DNA of 15,789 nucleotides from Candidatus Planktophila sp. (GTDB taxonomy: Bacteria; Actinomycetota; Actinomycetes; Nanopelagicales; Nanopelagicaceae). Shown here piece by piece: positions 1 to 6,330 of this stretch. A program made the position numbers and the translations under genes. The DNA is taken from positions 1-15,789 of the forward strand of contig JAURJS010000007.1 in NCBI GenBank assembly GCA_030832135.1, written 5' to 3'. Every line of letters starts with the position of its first letter. The stretch's first letter is position 1. The notes under the pieces were generated by a model. It had not been told where the DNA came from. It saw only the letters and a list, made by a program, of their open reading frames with translations, and did not search any database.

Positions 1-60
1 CTATTTTGCGTGTGAGGCGTGGCATTGCTATCCTTCACCTCGTAATTCAACCCCATCACG

Positions 61-66
61 TAGGCT
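61..66 (+). promoter_or_regulatory. possible -10 box for the tRNA-Leu/apt transcript
   Basis: TAGGCT fits the TANNNT form of an actinobacterial -10 hexamer and lies 25 nt upstream of the mature tRNA 5' end, which would leave a short leader for RNase P to remove. I see no convincing -35 element at normal spacing. The rest of bases 1-91 holds no gene that I can support. Confidence 0.3.
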
Positions 67-91
67 TTCCTTATTCGTGGCGGGGACACTC

Positions 92-175
92 GTCCGGGTG
101 GCGGAATTGGCAGACGCGCTAGCTTGAGGTGCTAGTTCTCGCAAGGGATTAGGGGTTCAAGTCCCCTTTCGGACA
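92..175 (+). tRNA. tRNA-Leu (anticodon GAG)
   Basis: A class II tRNA that folds by hand. The acceptor stem pairs 92-98 with 168-174, with two G-U pairs at its inner end. The anticodon stem pairs 119-123 with 131-135 perfectly. The anticodon GAG is at 126-128, in a 7-nt loop that starts TT. A long variable arm forms a 4-bp stem (137-140 with 145-148) over a GCAA loop. The T arm is 151-155 with 163-167 around TTCAAGT. The discriminator is A175 and CCA is not encoded. It decodes CUC and CUU leucine codons. The long variable arm and the anticodon together make the identity firm. The apt Shine-Dalgarno begins only a few bases after the tRNA 3' end, so the two are probably co-transcribed. Confidence 0.97.
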
Positions 176-190
176 CAAAAGGAGCGCTCA

Positions 191-718
191 ATGCAACTCG
201 ATGATGCGCTCTCGCTCATTAGAGAGATTCCCGATTTTCCACTTCCGGGAATCCTCTTCAAAGATATAACGCCGCTTCTTGGCGATGCGCAGGCTCTCTC
301 TCTCGTTACCAATTCACTTATCGGAGACCCTTCCGCCTTCACACATATTGTTGGCATTGAAGCGCGAGGATTTATCCTCGCATCGGCTATGGCTGCACGC
401 GCAGAGAAGGGATTCATCCCTCTTCGTAAGCCAGGCAAACTTCCCCATGCAACTATCTCTAAGAGTTACGGCCTTGAATATGGGAGTGATGCTCTCGAGG
501 CCCATATCGATTCAATAGCTCCCGGCTGCAAAATAATCATCGTCGATGATGTTCTAGCAACAGGTGGGACTCTCATTGCAGCAATTGAGATCGCTCATGA
601 CCTAGGTGCCGAGATAGTTGAGGTCGTGGTTCTCTTTGAGATCAACGCTCTTCAGGGACGGCAGAGAATTCTTGAGAAGTACCCGAACATTTCCGTGAGA
701 GCTGTAGTGACGGATTGA
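191..718 (+). CDS. apt: adenine phosphoribosyltransferase
   Basis: Cytosolic purine-salvage enzyme converting adenine and PRPP to AMP and pyrophosphate. The 175-residue length is typical for the family. The PRPP-binding loop is visible at residues 115-128 (IIIVDDVLATGGTL), and the conserved IEARGFI segment is at 56-62. The start is ATG with AAAGGAG about 7 nt upstream, placed directly after the tRNA-Leu gene. The stop codon overlaps the next start as TGATG, so the downstream acyltransferase is probably translationally coupled. In many actinobacteria apt lies between secDF and relA; neither is its neighbour here. Together with the NCS2 permease further along it suggests active purine-base scavenging, although the two genes are not adjacent. 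Confidence 0.97.
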   Translation: MQLDDALSLIREIPDFPLPGILFKDITPLLGDAQALSLVTNSLIGDPSAFTHIVGIEARGFILASAMAARAEKGFIPLRKPGKLPHATISKSYGLEYGSDALEAHIDSIAPGCKIIIVDDVLATGGTLIAAIEIAHDLGAEIVEVVVLFEINALQGRQRILEKYPNISVRAVVTD

Positions 719-2565
719 TGAGAATTCCACAAATCCAAGCGCTCCGCGCCCTTGCAGCCATTCTCGTTCTACTCTTCCACGCTCACGTCGTTGAAGGTGG
801 CTATATCGGCGTCGATATCTTCTACGTGATCTCCGGTTATCTCATCACGGGTTTGATTGTTCGTGAGATCGAAGATCGTGGCGGCTTAGATTTTAAAGCT
901 TTCTACTTGCGACGCATAAAGAGATTGCTGCCCACCTCTTTCTTCATCCTGATGGTGACCGCTCTCTCTGCCTGGTATTTCTATCCTGGCACAATGCGTG
1001 AAGACCTCGGCCGACATATCTTCGCAGCCGCTGTCTATGTCTCCAATTTCCTCTTCGCCTTCTGGCAGATGGATTACCAGAACCTCAATGCAATTCCACC
1101 AGTCGTAGTGCACTTCTGGTCATTGGCGGTGGAAGAGCAGTTCTATCTCTTCTGGCCTGTAATTGTCCTCGTTGCCTATAAGTTAGGCGGTCGAAAGCGA
1201 CTCTTCCAAGTAATTGCCTTGATTACTCTCGCATCTTTCATCTTCAGCCTCTATCTCACTGAGGCTTCACCTATCTGGGCTTTCTACTCTCTCCCAACTA
1301 GAGCTTGGGAGCTAGGTATTGGTGCACTTCTCTTGACAATACCGAAGAAGTACAAGCTCTCTGTTGTTTATCCTTGGGCAGCCCTTGCCTTGATTATCTA
1401 CGCAACGCTCTTCTACACAGAAAAGACGCCTTTCCCAGGAACAGCAGCCATTGCACCTGTACTCGGAACTGCCGCTGCCATCGCCTCGATCTCATCCTGG
1501 CCTCGAATTCTGAATTTCTTGAGCAATCTGCGCATCACCCAGTGGCTCGGTGAAATCTCCTATCCACTCTATCTCTGGCATTGGCCGTTGCTTGTAATCC
1601 CAATGGTTTACTTCGGAAGAGGGCTAACGATTCTCGAACGCATCATTGCGATTATCGCAACGCTCTTTTTTGCGGATCTCACACACCGTTACATAGAACA
1701 GCCACTTCGACACATCTCACTTTCACCGAAGAAGATTGTCTCTGGTGCTCTCATCGCTTCATTTATTGCAACCGGCACCGGCCTTGCTATATCGGCAACT
1801 GCAAACAACACCATTTCGTTAAGTTCAGGTGAGACCTACTCCCTCACTGAGATCATGGAACGGCCTCAGGTCTATCTCGACGACTGCCATGTTAACAATG
1901 GAGAGACAGTTTCAAACGACTGTACCTATGGACCGGTGAGTAATCGAAAAATTGTGCTCTTTGGCGACTCCCATGCAGCGCAATGGATGCCGGTTCTTGA
2001 ACAGCTTGCCTATGAGAAGAACTTCACTCTCGTCTCTCTCACCAAGTCCGCATGTCCTGCACCTGCAGTCGTGAAGGTCGAATCTGGTGGGTATAAGAAT
2101 GAAGATTGCGCCGAATGGCGAAAGAACTCCATTGATCGGATTCAAGCACTAAAGCCATATGCCGTGCTTGTCAGTGGAATGCAACACTTTGAATTACCTG
2201 CAGGTTATACAAGTCGATCTTCGTGGTGGCGTGAAGGTCAAATCAAGACCTATGAAGCTCTCAAAGGGTCTTCTGAGAACATCATCTATATCTCTGATAC
2301 GCCACACCCCGTTCGCGATATCCCAAGTTGCTTAGCTGCCGGTCGCGCCGATAAGTGCAATACAACTGAACCATCACAGGCGATCTTCTCCCCTGGTTGG
2401 AAACAGATAAATCCAACGTCGTGGTTCTGCGCAGAGACCTGTCCTGCGGTTCTCAATGGTGTGGTTGTCTATAGAGATGCCTCACACATTAGTGTGATGG
2501 CTTCCAAGATGGTGGAGCCGCAGCTTCTCAGCACTCTACTTTCTCTCGGTCTTTTCGATAATTAA
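718..2565 (+). CDS. acyltransferase 3 family membrane protein with C-terminal SGNH domain (OafA/YrhL-like)
   Basis: Probable O-acyltransferase that moves acyl groups, commonly acetyl, onto cell-surface glycans; the substrate cannot be read from sequence. Residues 1 to about 330 are the acyltransferase-3 membrane domain, with about ten hydrophobic helices. It carries the N-terminal RALA...LFHAH block (His21), GYIGVDIFYVISGY at 28-41, the RRIKRLLP loop at 65-72 and HFWSLAVEEQFY at 132-143. A further hydrophobic segment near 340-360 leads to an extracytoplasmic SGNH hydrolase-like domain with FGDSH (Ser418) and DASH (Asp587/His590), the usual catalytic elements. Eight cysteines after residue 389 fit disulfides outside the membrane. 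I chose ATG 718, which overlaps the apt stop; TTG 715 would add one residue. The family is established, but the role in this cell is inferred. Confidence 0.93.
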   Translation: MRIPQIQALRALAAILVLLFHAHVVEGGYIGVDIFYVISGYLITGLIVREIEDRGGLDFKAFYLRRIKRLLPTSFFILMVTALSAWYFYPGTMREDLGRHIFAAAVYVSNFLFAFWQMDYQNLNAIPPVVVHFWSLAVEEQFYLFWPVIVLVAYKLGGRKRLFQVIALITLASFIFSLYLTEASPIWAFYSLPTRAWELGIGALLLTIPKKYKLSVVYPWAALALIIYATLFYTEKTPFPGTAAIAPVLGTAAAIASISSWPRILNFLSNLRITQWLGEISYPLYLWHWPLLVIPMVYFGRGLTILERIIAIIATLFFADLTHRYIEQPLRHISLSPKKIVSGALIASFIATGTGLAISATANNTISLSSGETYSLTEIMERPQVYLDDCHVNNGETVSNDCTYGPVSNRKIVLFGDSHAAQWMPVLEQLAYEKNFTLVSLTKSACPAPAVVKVESGGYKNEDCAEWRKNSIDRIQALKPYAVLVSGMQHFELPAGYTSRSSWWREGQIKTYEALKGSSENIIYISDTPHPVRDIPSCLAAGRADKCNTTEPSQAIFSPGWKQINPTSWFCAETCPAVLNGVVVYRDASHISVMASKMVEPQLLSTLLSLGLFDN

Positions 2566-2586
2566 CCCTTTCAATGAACTTTGACC

Positions 2587-2592
2587 TAGCGT
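2587..2592 (+). promoter_or_regulatory. possible -10 box for tdk
   Basis: TAGCGT fits TANNNT and would place transcription start near 2599, just before the palindrome at 2601-2616, giving a leader of about 40 nt. TTGACC at 2581-2586 resembles a -35 hexamer but abuts this box, so the two cannot be used together. If TTGACC is the real -35, its partner would fall inside the palindrome (around 2605-2610), where the match is poor. Confidence 0.25.
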
Positions 2593-2600
2593 TATTCAAT

Positions 2601-2616
2601 AGAGGAAATTTCCTCT
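2601..2616. promoter_or_regulatory. perfect 16-bp palindrome in the tdk leader
   Basis: AGAGGAAATTTCCTCT is an uninterrupted inverted repeat of two 8-bp arms, ending 21 nt before the tdk ATG and about 10 nt before its Shine-Dalgarno. It is symmetric enough for a dimeric repressor. In RNA it could fold as a 6-bp stem with an AATT loop. I do not recognise it as the site of a named regulator. Confidence 0.5.
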
Positions 2617-2637
2617 CGCACATGGCAGGATGGCGCC

Positions 2638-3285
2638 ATGGCTGAGCTCATCTACTACTGCGGAACAATGGATAGCGGTAAATCCACCCTCGCACTCCAG
2701 ACAGCTCATAACCACCAGAGCCGAGGTCGCGGCGGCCTGATATTTACCAGCCACGATCGCGCCGGTTCAGGCGTTATTTCATCTCGTTTAGGTCTACAAA
2801 GCCCTGCCATTGAAGTTCTTCCTGGCTTTGATATTCATAAGCTAGTCATTGATAAGTTATCGATGGGCGAGAGAATTGACTACATCATTTGTGATGAGGC
2901 TCAGTTCTACCAACCGGAGCAGATTGATGGCTTAGCCCGCATAGTCGATGGTCTCGGCATCGATGTCTATGCATTTGGAATTTTGGCAGATTTTAGAACC
3001 AAACTCTTTCCAGGTTCTGCACGCTTAGTCGAGCTCGCAGATCGCGTCAACACGCTGCAGGTTGAGGCGCTCTGTTGGTGTGGCTCACGCGCAACACATA
3101 ATGCTCGCACTATTAACGGCGTGATGGTCACTGAAGGTGAACAGGTCGTAGTTGGCGATGTGAGCAAGAGCGATGAAGTTGCCTATGAGGTGCTCTGTCG
3201 TCGACACCATATGCGCCAAGTAACAGCGCGGGCATCAAGAGCAGGTCATATTTCAACTGACCCACTTCCATTTGGCGACAACTAG
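2638..3285 (+). CDS. tdk: thymidine kinase (TK1-like, type II)
   Basis: Cytosolic nucleoside-salvage enzyme that phosphorylates thymidine (and deoxyuridine) with ATP to give dTMP. The Walker A loop GTMDSGKST is at residues 9-17. The Walker B/active-site segment is CDEAQFY at 85-91, with Glu87 as the expected catalytic base. FGILADF at 113-119 is also typical of the fold. Zinc-ligand candidates are the CWC pair (146, 148) followed by RATHNAR, and Cys187/His190-191 near the C terminus. The 215-residue length is normal for actinobacterial members. AGGA 7-8 nt upstream supports ATG 2638. The gene converges on the DUF554 gene with only 11 nt between stop codons and no visible terminator. Confidence 0.95.
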   Translation: MAELIYYCGTMDSGKSTLALQTAHNHQSRGRGGLIFTSHDRAGSGVISSRLGLQSPAIEVLPGFDIHKLVIDKLSMGERIDYIICDEAQFYQPEQIDGLARIVDGLGIDVYAFGILADFRTKLFPGSARLVELADRVNTLQVEALCWCGSRATHNARTINGVMVTEGEQVVVGDVSKSDEVAYEVLCRRHHMRQVTARASRAGHISTDPLPFGDN

Positions 3286-3296
3286 CACAGCAAAAT

Positions 3297-4031
3297 CTAG
3301 ACGAGCAGGTGCGCTCCCGTTGCAATCAGCGGGGCCAAGAAGAGCGCTGGCAAGAGATTGGCAACGGCTATCTTCTTAATATCGAGAAGTCTTAATCCGA
3401 TACCGATGAGCATCAATCCCCCGCAGATAGTCATTGCATCAATCTGATATTGCTCGAGAACATTTCCAGCTAGCCAGCCAATTACCGTCCAGCTCCCTTG
3501 GTAGATCGCAAGAGGAATGATTGATGCGGCAACACCCCAGCCAAGGGTTGAGGCAAATGCCATTGCAGCAAAGAAATCGAGAGAAGATTTAAGTAGAAGT
3601 TGATCTATGCCCTGTGACATGCCATCGCTGACGCTTCCAAGAATGGCAAGAGGACCGATGACGAAGAGAAGAGATGCTGTCACAAATCCCTCAACAAAGG
3701 GACTCTCCTCCGATGCTCTAAAACGTTTACGGAGTGACTCACCAAAGACGTCAAGACGATCTTCTAAGTGCATCGCACTTCCAATAAAGCCACCGAGCAA
3801 CATGGTGAGCAGAATGATTAAGAGTGGAGCACCCTGGTACAAAGCCGAGGTGAAATCGCTCGACCACAATGGGGCGAGAGCGCCCACAGCGCCTAAGATC
3901 GTTATTAGCCCGAGGATATCGGTAATCGACTTCTGTGAATCCTTGCGCAAGCGAGATCCAACTAGGATTCCAATCGCAGAACCAATAACAATTGCCACAA
4001 CATTGATGGTGGTTCCGAGTCCAATAAACAT
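3297..4031 (-). CDS. DUF554 family membrane protein
   Basis: A 244-residue, strongly hydrophobic protein with about seven predicted membrane segments. It matches the DUF554 (YdfK-type) family, whose members are inner-membrane proteins of uncertain, possibly transport, function. Family-like segments are the N-terminal glycine-rich GTTINVVAIVIGSAIG region (6-21), FVIGPLAILGSVSDG (123-137) and DFFAAMAFASTLGWG (152-166). The open frame extends upstream to 4397, but the extra part lies antisense to the YczE-type gene and does not look like family sequence. The true start is ATG 4031, where hydrophobic family sequence begins. A perfect TATAAT sits six bases before that ATG and there is no ribosome-binding site, so the mRNA is probably leaderless. 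It diverges from the YczE-type gene. No function is assigned. Confidence 0.88.
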   Translation of the reverse strand: MFIGLGTTINVVAIVIGSAIGILVGSRLRKDSQKSITDILGLITILGAVGALAPLWSSDFTSALYQGAPLLIILLTMLLGGFIGSAMHLEDRLDVFGESLRKRFRASEESPFVEGFVTASLLFVIGPLAILGSVSDGMSQGIDQLLLKSSLDFFAAMAFASTLGWGVAASIIPLAIYQGSWTVIGWLAGNVLEQYQIDAMTICGGLMLIGIGLRLLDIKKIAVANLLPALFLAPLIATGAHLLV

Positions 4032-4037
4032 ATTTAA

Positions 4038-4043
4038 ATTATA
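4038..4043 (-). promoter_or_regulatory. -10 box of a leaderless promoter for the DUF554 gene
   Basis: The minus strand reads TATAAT, the full consensus, followed by TTAAAT and then the ATG. With a 6-nt spacer the expected first transcribed base is the A of the start codon. No Shine-Dalgarno is present. It overlaps the opposing -10 box at 4042-4047 by two bases. No convincing -35 is seen. Confidence 0.72.
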
Positions 4044-4047
4044 GACT
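4042..4047 (+). promoter_or_regulatory. -10 box of a leaderless promoter for the YczE-type gene
   Basis: TAGACT is followed by GTTGCG and then ATG 4054, the same hexamer-N6-ATG arrangement as on the opposite strand. There is no Shine-Dalgarno before this ATG, and this geometry is the main reason for accepting it as the start. Two bases are shared with the DUF554 -10 box. Confidence 0.62.
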
Positions 4048-4053
4048 GTTGCG

Positions 4054-4716
4054 ATGCGCTCACTACTTAGATTCATCGCTCCGCACAAGACTATTCCCAA
4101 TACTCCTTGGCGAGCTGAGCACAGATGGCAACTCTCCCCCCTTCGCGTTTCTATTCTTTTCTTTGGTTTGGCAATCTTCGGGTTAGGTGATTCTTTGCTC
4201 GTGCAAGGCAATACCGGAAATGCACCATGGACTGTCTTCGCACAGGGTCTTTCGATAAAGACAGGATGGGCATTAGGTCTGTCAACAGCTGTTATCTCTG
4301 TATGCGTTCTTCTCTTTTGGATTCCACTTCGTGAGAGGCCAGGATTTGGAACAGTTGCAAATATCGCTCTTATTGCAACTTTCATCCAGATAGGCACTGA
4401 GATCTTTCCCCTTGCTCAGTCTTTCGCACTTGGAATCGCTTACGATCTCTTAGGTATCGCTCTCGTCGGTATCGGCTCAGCCCTCTACATCACCTGTGGC
4501 CTTGGTCCGGGTCCTCGTGATGGGATGATGACTGGCCTCCATCTTCGAACGGGAATTCGCGTGGGAAGAGTGAGGCTTGCAATTGAGGTCACCGTTCTGG
4601 CTATTGGCTGGCTCCTAGGTGGCACCGTGGGCGCTGGAACTCTTCTCTTTGCCCTCCTGATAGGCAATTCAATCGCTATTTCCCTCGGAGTCGTGGCGCG
4701 CCTGACCAGTCGGTAA
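4054..4716 (+). CDS. YczE/YyaS/YitT-type integral membrane protein
   Basis: A 220-residue protein with a short basic N terminus (about 28 residues) and then five or so hydrophobic segments. The GLAIFGLGDSLLVQGNTGNAPW block (38-59) and the GLGPGPRDGMMTGL block (149-162) are the hallmarks by which I assign it to the YczE-like membrane family. Members have no settled biochemical function; some sit near transporters or biosynthetic clusters. The N terminus is a little longer than usual, but the leaderless promoter geometry supports ATG 4054, and no better in-frame start is evident. It diverges from the DUF554 gene across 22 bp. A 100-nt gap follows before the NCS2 permease on the same strand. Confidence 0.85.
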   Translation: MRSLLRFIAPHKTIPNTPWRAEHRWQLSPLRVSILFFGLAIFGLGDSLLVQGNTGNAPWTVFAQGLSIKTGWALGLSTAVISVCVLLFWIPLRERPGFGTVANIALIATFIQIGTEIFPLAQSFALGIAYDLLGIALVGIGSALYITCGLGPGPRDGMMTGLHLRTGIRVGRVRLAIEVTVLAIGWLLGGTVGAGTLLFALLIGNSIAISLGVVARLTSR

Positions 4717-4729
4717 CAAGTACGCCTTT

Positions 4730-4735
4730 TAGACT
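4730..4735 (+). promoter_or_regulatory. possible -10 box for the NCS2 permease gene
   Basis: TAGACT lies in the 100-nt gap behind the YczE-type gene. It is the same hexamer used at the YczE and def starts. Transcription would begin near 4742 and give a leader of about 75 nt with hairpins. CTGACC at 4702-4707 is the nearest -35-like sequence, but its 22-nt spacing is too long, so confidence is limited. Confidence 0.4.
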
Positions 4736-4747
4736 ACGAACCTTCCC

Positions 4748-4793
4748 ACGGTCTGTGAGCCGTCATTTCACACGGGGTCGCAAACACCCCCGT
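4748..4793 (+). promoter_or_regulatory. structured 5' leader of the NCS2 permease gene
   Basis: Three short helices can be drawn. ACGG 4748-4751 pairs with CCGT 4760-4763. TGTGA 4754-4758 pairs with TCACA 4768-4772. ACGGGG 4772-4777 pairs with CCCCGT 4788-4793. The first two exclude each other. The last is the strongest and ends 10 nt before the Shine-Dalgarno. No T-tract follows, so it is not an intrinsic terminator. It does not match the purine riboswitch as I know it. A regulatory role is inference. Confidence 0.35.
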
Positions 4794-4816
4794 TAACAAA
4801 ATCAGGAAGGTCGACC

Positions 4817-6271
4817 ATGCTCGATAGTTTCTTCAAAATCTCAGAACGTGGCTCCACTGTAGCCCGTGAAGTTCGTGGCGGTCTTGTCACATTCTTCACT
4901 ATGGCATACATCGTGGTCCTCAACCCACTCATCATCGGTTACACACCAGATAAGTACGGCAACTTCATTGGCGGCACAAAAGAGCCACAGATCGCTCTCA
5001 TTGCTGCAGCAACTGCGCTCGTTGCAGGTGTTCTCACAATCCTTATGGGTGTAGTCGGACGTTATCCACTTGCTCTTGCAACAGGCCTCGGTCTCAACAC
5101 TTTCGTTGCCGTTGTAATCGCAAAGCAGATGTCATGGGCAGATGCGATGGGACTTATCGTCCTTGAAGGTCTGATCATCACCGTTCTCGTTCTCACAGGT
5201 TTCCGCACAGCTGTCTTCAAGGCAGTTCCAAGCCAGCTCAAGATCGCTATCTCGGTCGGTATCGGACTCTTCATCGCCCTCATTGGTCTCGTTGATGCAG
5301 GATTCGTGCGCAAGACTCCAGGTACAGGACCAGTCCCAGTAACCCTCGGATATGACGGACAGCTCGTTGGTTGGCCTGTCATCATCTTCGCACTCGGTCT
5401 ATTCCTCATGATCGCACTTATGGTCAAGAAGACAAAGGGCGCACTTCTTATCGGTATCGCAGTCGCAACTGTTGCAGCGATCATCGCGGAGAAGGCCTTT
5501 AAGATCGGTCCAAACTTTATCCCTGGCGGTAATGCTGATGGATCTAACTTCGTTAACCCAAAGGGTTGGGGCCTCAACGTTCCTGCTGTTCCTTCAGAGG
5601 TTATTGCAACTCCTGACTTTAGCCTTATCGGTCAGTTCAGCCTCTTCGGAGGTTTCTCAGAGATCAGCATCATCGCTGCAGCGCTCCTCGTCTTCACCCT
5701 CTTGCTTTCAGACTTCTTCGACACAGTTGGAACAGTCACAGCAATTGGACACGAAGGAAATCTCATCGATAAGGATGGAAACATTCCTTATAACGAGCAG
5801 ATTCTCCTCGTTGACTCTTTGGCTGCAGTAGCAGGCGGTGCCGCAAGCATCTCTTCAAATACCAGCTATATTGAATCGGCATCAGGTGTTGGCGAAGGTG
5901 CACGTACAGGTCTTGCATCTGTCGTAACAGGTGTCTGCTTCTTGCTCACCACACTTCTTGCACCACTCGTTGCCATGATTCCTTATGAGGCAGCAACACC
6001 AGCTCTTATCGTGGTTGGTTTCTTGATGATGACACAGATCAGTGGAATTGACTGGTCTGATTACGGAATCGCAATTCCAGCGTTCCTTACAATCATCTTG
6101 ATGCCATTCACATACAACATCACAGTAGGTATCGGTGCAGGATTCATTACTCACGTATTGATCCGCGCTCTTCAGGGACGTCGCAAGGAAGTACACCCAC
6201 TACTTCTCTTGGTCGCTGGCCTCTTCGTGGTTTACTTCTTGCAGTCACCAATCGATACTTGGGTTGGCTAA
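4817..6271 (+). CDS. NCS2 family purine/nucleobase permease (AzgA/PbuG-like)
   Basis: A 484-residue inner-membrane transporter of the nucleobase-cation symporter-2 type, closest by eye to the hypoxanthine/guanine/adenine branch. Visible marks are VRGGLVTFFTMAYIVVLNP near 19-37 (AzgA-type N terminus), ATGLGLN at 88-94, SDFFDTVGT at 298-306 and SNTSYIESASGVGEGARTG at 347-365. The last two form the substrate-binding core in this branch. About a dozen or more hydrophobic helices are present. AGGAAGG 6 nt before ATG 4817 is the best Shine-Dalgarno in the window. Codon choice is visibly more uniform than in neighbouring genes (mostly CTC, ATC, CCA), suggesting strong expression. An intrinsic terminator follows. 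Exact substrate is uncertain; uracil or xanthine is less likely. Confidence 0.92.
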   Translation: MLDSFFKISERGSTVAREVRGGLVTFFTMAYIVVLNPLIIGYTPDKYGNFIGGTKEPQIALIAAATALVAGVLTILMGVVGRYPLALATGLGLNTFVAVVIAKQMSWADAMGLIVLEGLIITVLVLTGFRTAVFKAVPSQLKIAISVGIGLFIALIGLVDAGFVRKTPGTGPVPVTLGYDGQLVGWPVIIFALGLFLMIALMVKKTKGALLIGIAVATVAAIIAEKAFKIGPNFIPGGNADGSNFVNPKGWGLNVPAVPSEVIATPDFSLIGQFSLFGGFSEISIIAAALLVFTLLLSDFFDTVGTVTAIGHEGNLIDKDGNIPYNEQILLVDSLAAVAGGAASISSNTSYIESASGVGEGARTGLASVVTGVCFLLTTLLAPLVAMIPYEAATPALIVVGFLMMTQISGIDWSDYGIAIPAFLTIILMPFTYNITVGIGAGFITHVLIRALQGRRKEVHPLLLLVAGLFVVYFLQSPIDTWVG

Positions 6272-6300
6272 TCTGCAGTAGAGCTACTTATTTAGAAGAA

Positions 6301-6330
6301 AGCCCCCGGGAGATTCTCTCGGGGGTTTTT
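6301..6330. terminator. intrinsic terminator, probably bidirectional
   Basis: A 10-bp GC-rich stem pairs 6303-6312 with 6316-6325 (one G-U pair) around an ATT loop and is followed on the plus strand by TTTTT. It ends the NCS2 permease transcript. Read on the minus strand the same hairpin is followed by a T-rich stretch (CTTTCTTCT), and the ung stop codon ends at the hairpin's edge, so it can also end the ABC-ung transcript. Confidence 0.93.

Noticed and set aside
1..91. Possible 3' end of an upstream gene
   Set aside because: Short frames read through here but none resembles a known protein end, so I treat it as intergenic sequence with the tRNA promoter.
182..189. GAGCGCTC palindrome between the apt Shine-Dalgarno and ATG
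   Set aside because: Only 8 bp and without flanking symmetry; likely by chance.
4032..4397. N-terminal extension of the DUF554 frame (122 extra residues)
   Set aside because: It is antisense to the YczE-type gene, is not hydrophobic like the family, and the leaderless promoter points to ATG 4031.
4772..4793. Hairpin before the NCS2 gene as a terminator for the YczE-type gene
   Set aside because: The stem is only 6 bp with a 10-nt loop and is followed by TAACAAAATC instead of a T-tract.
5062..5577. Long minus-strand open frame inside the NCS2 permease gene
   Set aside because: A shadow of a gene with biased codons; low-complexity, basic protein with no family features and no promoter or ribosome-binding site of its own.
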